Shown here: one piece after another, positions 58,149 through 64,000 of the stretch
Position numbering within the stretch: the first letter of the stretch is position 1
How the letters are laid out: the number at the start of each line of letters is the position of its first letter
Origin: Actinoplanes lutulentus
GTDB lineage: Bacteria > Actinomycetota > Actinomycetes > Mycobacteriales > Micromonosporaceae
Direction: 5' to 3'
Assembly: GCF_003259845.1 (NCBI RefSeq)
Contig: NZ_QLMJ01000009.1
Span: forward strand, 248,001-312,000
Length of the DNA stretch: 64,000 bases
Notes under the pieces: generated by a model
Databases searched by the model: none
What the model was told of the DNA's origin: nothing
Seen by the model: the letters and a program-made list of their open reading frames with translations, nothing else
Made by a program: the position numbers and the translations under genes

Positions 58149-60539
58149 ATGGCTCGTGTTGTCATCATCGGTGCCGGCGTGGTCGGCAGCGCCCTCGCGG
58201 ACGAGCTGACCGACCGCGGGTGGACCGATGTCACCGTCGTCGACCAGGGTCCGCTCTTCGCCGCCGGTGGCTCCAGCTCGCACGCGCCGGGACTGGTCTT
58301 CCAGACGAACCCGTCGAAGACGATGACCGAGCTCGCCGCGTACACGGTCCAGAAGCTCAACGACCTCGGCTGCTTCCTGCAGGTCGGCGGGCTCGAGGTC
58401 GCGACGACGCCGGAGCGGTGGACCGACCTCAAGCGCAAGCACGGCCTGGCCACGTCGTGGGGGGTCGCTGGTTCGCTGCTGAGCGCCACGGAGTGCGTCG
58501 CGTTGCACTCGCTGCTCGACCCGGATCGGATCCTCGGCGGCTTCTTCGTGCCCACCGACGGGCTGGCCAAGCCGGTCCTCGCCGTGGAGACGCAGGCGAA
58601 CCGGGCCATCTCGCGCGGAGCGCGCTTCCTCGGCTCGCACACGGTGACCGGCATCGGCCAGGAGAACGGCCGGGTCACCGGGGTCCAGACCGACCAGGGC
58701 TTCATCGCCGCCGACATCGTGGTGTGTGCCGCCGGGTTCTGGGGGCCGAAGATCGGCGAGATGGTCGGTCTCACCGTGCCGCTTCTGCCACTGGCCCATC
58801 AGTACGCCAGAACCGGTCCGTTGTCTCTATTGGACTCCTCGTCGGAGGCCAGCCGGCCGATCCTGCGCCACCAGGACCAGGACCTCTATTACCGCGAGCA
58901 CGGCGACCGCATCGGCATCGGTTACTACGGGCACGACCCTCTTCTTGTCGGCGAGCTCGGCAAGCCTCCGGCCATGCCGAGCGTCCTGCCGTTCACCGCG
59001 GACGACTTCGCGCCCGCCTGGGAGGAGAGCGTCGCGCTGCTGCCGGCGCTGGCCGGTACCGAGGTCGAGGACGGGATCAACGGGATCTTCTCGTTCACCC
59101 CGGACGGTGGCCCGCTCATCGGCGAGCACCGTGAGCTCGCCGGGTTCTGGGTTGCCGAGGCCGTCTGGGTCACCCACTCGGCCGGCGTCGCCCGTGCCCT
59201 GGCCGAATGGCTGGTCGACGGGAAATCGAGCGTCGACCTGCGCGAATGCGACCTGCATCGCTTCGAGGAGCTGCAGCTCGCGCCCAGTTTCATCTCCGAG
59301 CGCGGCAAGCAGAACTTCGTCGAGGTCTACGACATCGTCCATCCGCTGCAGCCGATGGAACGGCCCCGGCCGTTGCGGACCAGCCCGTTCTACTCGCGCC
59401 AGCGCGAGCTGGGCGCGGTCTTCCTGGAGGGCGCCGGGTGGGAGAGACCTTATTGGTACGAGTCGAACGGCTCGCTCTCTTCGGTTGATCTTCCGCCGCG
59501 TGATGAGTGGTCGGCGCGCTACTGGTCGCCGATCGCCGCTGCTGAAGCGGCGGTCACCCGATCGCGGGTCGCGATGTATGACATGACTCCGTTACGGCGG
59601 CTGGAGGTCAGTGGGCCGGGCTCGCTGGAGTTCCTGCAGCGGTTGACGACTAACAACCTGGACAAGTCGGTCGGGTCGGTGACCTACACGCTGATGCTCG
59701 ACCACCGTGGCGGGGTTCGTAGTGACCTGACGGTGGCTCGGCTCGGGCCGCAGACTTTCCAGGTCGGTGCCAATGGGCCGCTGGATGACGACTGGATGCG
59801 GCAGCATGCTCCTGCTTCGGTGCAGGTGCGGGACATCACCGCCGGGACCTGCTGCATCGGGTTGTGGGGGCCGCGGGCGCGGGACGTGCTGCAGCCGTTG
59901 ACCACATCCGACTTCTCCAATTTTTCGATGAAATATTTCCGTGCGCAGAAGGCCTACATCGGCGAGGTGCCGGTCACCGCGATGCGCCTGTCCTACGTCG
60001 GTGAACTCGGCTGGGAGCTCTACACCACCGCTGACCTGGGCCTCAAGCTCTGGGACACGCTCTGGGAAGCCGGCCGGGAACACGGGATCATCGCGGCTGG
60101 GCGCAGCGCCTTCAACAGCCTCCGGCTGGAGAAGGGTTACCGCGCCTGGGGCACCGACATGACGACCGAGCACGATCCGTTCTCCGCCGGGCTCGGTTTC
60201 GCCGTACGCATGGACAAGGGTGACTTCATCGGCCGGCCCGCGCTCGCCTCGCTCGCCGCATCCCCGTCGTCCCGGCAACTGACCTGCCTCACGCTCGACG
60301 ATCCGGCCCACGTGGTGATGGGCAAGGAACCGGTGTTCGCCGACGGCGTCCCGGTCGGGTACGTCACCAGCGCCTCCTACGGCTACACGATCGGGCGCAC
60401 CGTCGCGTACGCCTGGTTGCCGGCCTCGCTCAGCGTTCCCGGCACCGCCGTCGCCGTCGAGTACTTCGGCGAGCGGCTGCCGGCGACCGTGGCGGCCGAG
60501 CCGCTGTTCGACCCGAAGATGGAACGAATCCGCTCGTAA
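58149..60539 (+). CDS. Dimethylglycine oxidase/dehydrogenase (FAD and folate)
   Basis: 796 aa. FAD-binding GAGVVGSALADEL at 8-20, then GGSSSHAPGLVFQTN where His45 is the probable covalent flavin link of this family. The C-terminal ~400 residues are a GcvT-like folate domain (VAMYDMTPLRRLEVSGPGSL, GYRAWGTDMTTEHDPF). Converts dimethylglycine to sarcosine and passes the methyl-derived unit to THF. Whether oxygen or another acceptor is used cannot be told. Sarcosine dehydrogenase is an alternative, but SoxBDAG already serves that step. Confidence 0.9.
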   Translation: MARVVIIGAGVVGSALADELTDRGWTDVTVVDQGPLFAAGGSSSHAPGLVFQTNPSKTMTELAAYTVQKLNDLGCFLQVGGLEVATTPERWTDLKRKHGLATSWGVAGSLLSATECVALHSLLDPDRILGGFFVPTDGLAKPVLAVETQANRAISRGARFLGSHTVTGIGQENGRVTGVQTDQGFIAADIVVCAAGFWGPKIGEMVGLTVPLLPLAHQYARTGPLSLLDSSSEASRPILRHQDQDLYYREHGDRIGIGYYGHDPLLVGELGKPPAMPSVLPFTADDFAPAWEESVALLPALAGTEVEDGINGIFSFTPDGGPLIGEHRELAGFWVAEAVWVTHSAGVARALAEWLVDGKSSVDLRECDLHRFEELQLAPSFISERGKQNFVEVYDIVHPLQPMERPRPLRTSPFYSRQRELGAVFLEGAGWERPYWYESNGSLSSVDLPPRDEWSARYWSPIAAAEAAVTRSRVAMYDMTPLRRLEVSGPGSLEFLQRLTTNNLDKSVGSVTYTLMLDHRGGVRSDLTVARLGPQTFQVGANGPLDDDWMRQHAPASVQVRDITAGTCCIGLWGPRARDVLQPLTTSDFSNFSMKYFRAQKAYIGEVPVTAMRLSYVGELGWELYTTADLGLKLWDTLWEAGREHGIIAAGRSAFNSLRLEKGYRAWGTDMTTEHDPFSAGLGFAVRMDKGDFIGRPALASLAASPSSRQLTCLTLDDPAHVVMGKEPVFADGVPVGYVTSASYGYTIGRTVAYAWLPASLSVPGTAVAVEYFGERLPATVAAEPLFDPKMERIRS

Positions 60540-60548
60540 GGAGTGGCT

Positions 60549-61661
60549 GTGACCGCTAGCTTGATCCCGACTCTGTCAGGCCACTACTACACCGATCCGG
60601 CGATCTTCGCGCTGGAGCAGTCGCAGATCTTCGAGCGCATGTGGTTCTGTGCGGCCCGGGCCGCCGACCTGCCCAATCCCGGCAGTTTCCAGTCGGTGGA
60701 GATCGGCCGGGAGAGCGTACTGATCGCCCGGGGCCGGGACGGCAGGCTGCGCGCGTTCCTGAACATCTGCCGGCACCGCGGCGCGAAGCTCTGCACCGAG
60801 GAGACCGGCGAGGTGAAGCGCGCGTTCCAGTGCCCGTACCACGCCTGGACGTACGGCCTGGACGGCAAACTGATCGCCGCGCCCAACCTGACCAAGATGC
60901 CGGACATCGACCGCGTCGAGTACGGCCTGGTGGGTGTCGCGTTGAAGGAGTGGCTCGGATACGTCTGGGTGTGCCTCGCCGACGACCCGCCGTCCTTCGA
61001 GGACGACGTGATGAGCGCGGTCACCGAGCGGCTGGGTTCTTTGGAAGCGATCGATTCGTACGAGATCGGCGATCTGGAAGTCGGTAAGCGCATCCGGTAC
61101 GACGTGAAGGCGAACTGGAAGCTGATCGTCGAGAACTTCATGGAGTGTTACCACTGCGCCACGATCCACCCCGAACTGACCGAGGTGCTGCCGGAGTTCG
61201 CCGACGGGTACGCCGCGCAGTACTACGTCGGCCACGGCGCTGAGTTCGGCTCCGGCATCCAGGGCTTCACTGTCGACGGCAGCGAGGGCTTCGACAAGCT
61301 GCCCGGCGTCACCGACGACCAGGACCGGCGCTATTACGCCATCACCATCAAGCCGCAGGTCTTCGTCAACCTGGTCCCCGACCACATCATCATGCACCGG
61401 ATGTACCCGGTCGCCGCCGACCGCACGATCGTCGAATGCGACTGGCTGTACTCCAAGGAGGTGGTCGCCTCGGGCAGGGACGTGTCCCGCTCGGTCGAGC
61501 TCTTCCACAGGGTGAACGAACAGGACTTCGACGCCTGCGAACGCTGCCAGCCGGCGATGAGCTCCCGCGCGTACGCCCGAGGCGGCGTCCTGGTCCCCTC
61601 CGAACACCACATCAGCGCCTTCCACGACTGGGTAACCACCAAACTCGCTGTGATTGACTAG
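60549..61661 (+). CDS. gbcA: Rieske oxygenase alpha subunit, glycine-betaine demethylase-like
   Basis: 370 aa. Rieske cluster ligands Cys74, His76, Cys95 and His98 (CRHRG, CPYHAW) and the mononuclear-iron region ENFMECYHCATIHPEL. The FMECYHC form and the absence of a partner beta-subunit gene fit the GbcA/stachydrine/carnitine demethylase group. Removes one methyl from glycine betaine as formaldehyde, giving dimethylglycine. I use the GTG at 60549, five bases after AAGGAG; a GTG at 60543 overlaps that site. Nine bases after the dimethylglycine oxidase gene. Confidence 0.88.
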   Translation: MTASLIPTLSGHYYTDPAIFALEQSQIFERMWFCAARAADLPNPGSFQSVEIGRESVLIARGRDGRLRAFLNICRHRGAKLCTEETGEVKRAFQCPYHAWTYGLDGKLIAAPNLTKMPDIDRVEYGLVGVALKEWLGYVWVCLADDPPSFEDDVMSAVTERLGSLEAIDSYEIGDLEVGKRIRYDVKANWKLIVENFMECYHCATIHPELTEVLPEFADGYAAQYYVGHGAEFGSGIQGFTVDGSEGFDKLPGVTDDQDRRYYAITIKPQVFVNLVPDHIIMHRMYPVAADRTIVECDWLYSKEVVASGRDVSRSVELFHRVNEQDFDACERCQPAMSSRAYARGGVLVPSEHHISAFHDWVTTKLAVID

Positions 61662-61666
61662 CACCC

Positions 61667-62830
61667 ATGACTGCCGGGCCGACTGCTGCGACCCGTCCGC
61701 ATAATCGGAAGCAGCTCATCGTCGAAGCGGCTGGTCAGGTGTTCAGCGAGCGTGGTTATCACGCGGCCTCGATGGAGGAGATCGCTGCCGGGGTGGGTAT
61801 CAGCGCGGCGGCTCTCTACCGGCACTTCCCGAACAAGTACGCGTTGTTCGCCGAGTGCGCCAACGTCATGGTGGACCGGCTCGTCGCGGCGCTCGACGAG
61901 TCGCCGGCCGAGGCGCCCCTGAAAGACGTGCTGGCCGCGCTGACCCGGGTCACGGTCGCTCACCGCGCGGCCGGTGGGCTGTACCGATGGGAGGCCCGTT
62001 ACCTGGACCGCGACGATCGGCGGCTGCTCCGGGCGAAGTTCGGGCACGTTGTGGGGCGGGTCACCGACCTGGTGGGGCGGGAGCACCCGCTGCCCGGCGA
62101 GCGCCTGCGGGCCGCGGCGGCTCTCGGCGTGATCGGGTCGATCACGATGCATCACACCTCGATCGCCCAGCGCCGGATCGAGGATTTGCTGCTGGCGTCG
62201 GCGCTGCGGGTGTCCGGAACCGATCCGGCCGCCGCTGCCGGGAGCGCGGGGCTTGTCGAGTTGCCGGCTCAGCCGGTTCCGCGTACCCGGAGGGCCGAGA
62301 TCCTGGCCGCGGCCGTTCCGCTCTTCGCGCGCGACGGGTTCGCCAATGTGACAAACGGGCAGATCGCCCAGGCGGTGGGGCTCGCGCCGTCCGCGATCTA
62401 CCGGCACTATCCCGGGAAGGTCGACATCCTGGTGGCCGCGTGTCTTCAGGCGGCGGGGCTGTTGTCGCAGGCGGTGGACCGGAGTCTTCGGCAGTCGGCC
62501 GACCCGCGTCAGGCCGTGGTCGCGATGACGGCGGCGTACGTGGCCTACAGCTTCGAGCACAACGCGCTGAACAGCGTCGCCGAGGCCGAGATCCGTGGCC
62601 TGCCGGCTGACCTGCGGCGGCCGCTGATCCTGGCGCAGCGGGAGTACATCGCGGTCTGGGAGCAGCAGTTGCGGGCGGCCCGTCCGGAGCTGGATCCGCG
62701 TCAGGCCCGGCTGCTGGTGCACGCCGGGTTCGGCGTGGTCGTGGAAACCGGGCGCGCCCTGCGCTGGCAGGACACGCCCGGTGATCGGGACACCGTCACG
62801 GCTCTGGTGGCCGGAGCTCTGACCCTTTAA
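61667..62830 (+). CDS. Double-headed TetR-family regulator
   Basis: 387 aa, twice the normal length. Two complete TetR DNA-binding domains are present: residues ~12-58 (ASMEEIAAGVGISAAALYRH) and ~207-253 (VTNGQIAQAVGLAPSAIYRH), each followed by a helical ligand/dimer domain. One chain may therefore fold as an internal dimer. It starts five bases after the oxygenase gene and its stop overlaps that of the convergent oxygenase gene by four bases. Targets could be the betaine genes or the rubber-oxygenase-like gene. Confidence 0.9.
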   Translation: MTAGPTAATRPHNRKQLIVEAAGQVFSERGYHAASMEEIAAGVGISAAALYRHFPNKYALFAECANVMVDRLVAALDESPAEAPLKDVLAALTRVTVAHRAAGGLYRWEARYLDRDDRRLLRAKFGHVVGRVTDLVGREHPLPGERLRAAAALGVIGSITMHHTSIAQRRIEDLLLASALRVSGTDPAAAAGSAGLVELPAQPVPRTRRAEILAAAVPLFARDGFANVTNGQIAQAVGLAPSAIYRHYPGKVDILVAACLQAAGLLSQAVDRSLRQSADPRQAVVAMTAAYVAYSFEHNALNSVAEAEIRGLPADLRRPLILAQREYIAVWEQQLRAARPELDPRQARLLVHAGFGVVVETGRALRWQDTPGDRDTVTALVAGALTL

Positions 62831-64000
62831 CTTCCCGGACGGTTCCCGGTGGGAATCGTGATCGGGGTGTACGTCGGCGACGTCCCGTTGTTCAGGAACA
62901 GCATCGCCAGCCCGCGGACGAACTGGTCGAACACCGAGAAGCTGGTCGGGATGATCGGCGACAGCCCTTCCCGGAACGCCACGTACGCCGGCCAGCCGAC
63001 CTCGATCAGCGTCCGCGACGCGTAATCACGGGGCAGCTTCAGCCAGTCGCCGATCTTGTCGCTGAGCACGTATCGGGCGAACTCGCGCTGGAATCCCTTG
63101 GTGACACCGAGGTCGACCTGGGAGACCAGGTTGAGCAGGATGTCGGCCAGGGCGACACCCTCCGGCGTCGAGCCCATGATCGGCGTCAGCACGTACGCCG
63201 ACTGTGATTTCGCGGCGGCCCAGCTCGCCGGGATGAAGTCGTCCCGCACACCCAGCAGGTGCAGCGCGACCTGCCACTGGTGCAGGTACGCCTCCTCCTC
63301 CGCGGCCGACATCCGGATGCCCCACTGCTTCAGCTTGCCGTGCACATAGGTGCCGAGGCTGTGGAAGGTGACCAGGATGTCGCCGTTGCTGATCGGGATG
63401 AAGTCCTGGTCGTCGGTGACCGCCCGCCACTTCGCCGAGGTCGGCAGCAGGTGCCGCACGGCGGCATGGGTCAGACGGGTCTTGTTCGACGTGACCACGA
63501 AACCGCCGGTGGGCTGGAAGGCGTCCAGCGCGCTCAAGTCGTACCCATAGGTGAAGGTCTTGGCCGCGCGCGACTGCATGACGGCGCCGCCCTCGGACCA
63601 GTACACATTCCTGGCCTCGCGCGGGATGACCGTGCTCATGATGCCGCTGCCCAGGCCGTAGAGCAGGAACAGGTACAGGCTCATCCGCTTGTTGAACTGG
63701 GCGGCGCGAGCCAGTTTCGTCTGGTCGGCCCACGACGGCAGGGTGTTGACCTGCTGCAGATAGGTCGTCAGGTTGGCGGGCAGGCCCGCGGGCAGCGGGT
63801 CGCCGTTCGCGCGCCACGACGCGAACGCGGCGTTGACCGCCGGGATCTGACCGTTGTCCAGGAGCGAGGCGACGAGCGGGTCGGTGGCGTCGTCCCAGAC
63901 CTTCCACGGGTCGGTGACCGTGTCGACCGCGGCGATCGACTCGGCCGACGACCACGCCCAAGCCTTGGACGGATCCGCCACAGCGGTCACTCCCAGCGCC
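62827..64000 (-). CDS. Latex-clearing-protein-like oxygenase (DUF2236/MpaB family), 5' end outside window
   Basis: At least 390 residues seen. YGLGSGIMSTVIPREARNVY and KTRLTHAAVRHLLP are signature blocks of Lcp rubber oxygenases, the second with the heme-ligand His region. Lcp enzymes cleave polyisoprene outside the cell with a b-type heme. A GTG at 63990 could start the frame, but the frame stays open and the residues ALGVTAVADPS read like the end of an export signal, so the true start probably lies beyond 64000. An intracellular MpaB-type oxygenase is the alternative. Confidence 0.85.
   Translation of the reverse strand, partial: ALGVTAVADPSKAWAWSSAESIAAVDTVTDPWKVWDDATDPLVASLLDNGQIPAVNAAFASWRANGDPLPAGLPANLTTYLQQVNTLPSWADQTKLARAAQFNKRMSLYLFLLYGLGSGIMSTVIPREARNVYWSEGGAVMQSRAAKTFTYGYDLSALDAFQPTGGFVVTSNKTRLTHAAVRHLLPTSAKWRAVTDDQDFIPISNGDILVTFHSLGTYVHGKLKQWGIRMSAAEEEAYLHQWQVALHLLGVRDDFIPASWAAAKSQSAYVLTPIMGSTPEGVALADILLNLVSQVDLGVTKGFQREFARYVLSDKIGDWLKLPRDYASRTLIEVGWPAYVAFREGLSPIIPTSFSVFDQFVRGLAMLFLNNGTSPTYTPITIPTGNRPGS

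Noticed and set aside
1..64000. tRNA, rRNA or riboswitch genes
   Set aside because: No cloverleaf, rRNA-like or known riboswitch pattern was recognised, including the glycine, SAM and cyclic di-GMP types that would suit the local genes.

Overview
High-GC DNA (about 70 %), GTG starts, 4-base stop/start overlaps, a four-gene conservon, IclR and TetR regulators and many TPR/CHAT/NACHT-type proteins point to a filamentous actinobacterium, most likely Micromonosporaceae (Actinoplanes-like). That placement is inference from gene content and style. I saw no rRNA, tRNA, CRISPR array, integrase, transposase or origin. No stretch over about 300 bases lacks a gene; the longest non-coding gaps (about 145-210 bases) are described as features where they hold something.

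Layout. (1) 65-8171, housekeeping and accessory genes: a secreted S33-type peptidase, a strong bidirectional terminator, a sulfonate/nitrate/aromatic-type ABC importer (binding protein, two permeases, ATPase) divergent from an IclR regulator, and a membrane GGDEF-EAL protein. (2) 8196-37108, a 29 kb two-armed locus that is the most unusual part of the window. The minus arm encodes a two-component pair, then a coupled operon for a large helical protein with a degenerate dynamin-like core, an Hsp70-like ATPase, an unrecognised 425-aa protein, a membrane-anchored exported vWA protein and a 1019-aa tubulin-like protein. The plus arm is an almost gapless operon for a TPR protein, a membrane Ser/Thr kinase, a coiled-coil protein, a ClpB-like AAA+ ATPase, a radical-SAM protein, a zinc-ribbon/FHA protein, a PP2C phosphatase and a shrunken NACHT relative. 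It ends with a divergent NACHT ATPase, two CHAT proteases and a lipase-like hydrolase. (3) 37115-38918, two secreted proteins (an IPT/TIG protein and a small unknown). (4) 38942-43667, a conservon (sensor kinase, roadblock, DUF742, GTPase) with a betaine-type binding protein appended. (5) 43874-61661, an apparently complete choline-to-glycine pathway: BetA, BetB, an OpuA-type importer, Rieske oxygenase, Rieske ferredoxin and FAD reductase, dimethylglycine oxidase and heterotetrameric sarcosine oxidase SoxBDAG, organised around an IclR gene. (6) 61667-64000, a double-headed TetR regulator and the 3' part of a latex-clearing-protein-like oxygenase that runs off the window.

How they may work together. 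In region 2 the exported vWA domain and the membrane kinase could sense an envelope signal. Kinase, FHA and PP2C would form a phospho-switch. Tubulin-like, Hsp70-like and ClpB-like ATPases would assemble or remodel a complex, and the CHAT proteases, NACHT ATPase and lipase would be the output. The TPR gene and the first CHAT gene look like the two halves of a normal TPR-CHAT protein, now separated by the whole plus-strand operon. This model is inference; the domains and gene order are what the sequence shows. In region 5 the steps follow established biochemistry: choline to betaine aldehyde to glycine betaine to dimethylglycine to sarcosine to glycine, with the released methyl groups passing to tetrahydrofolate.
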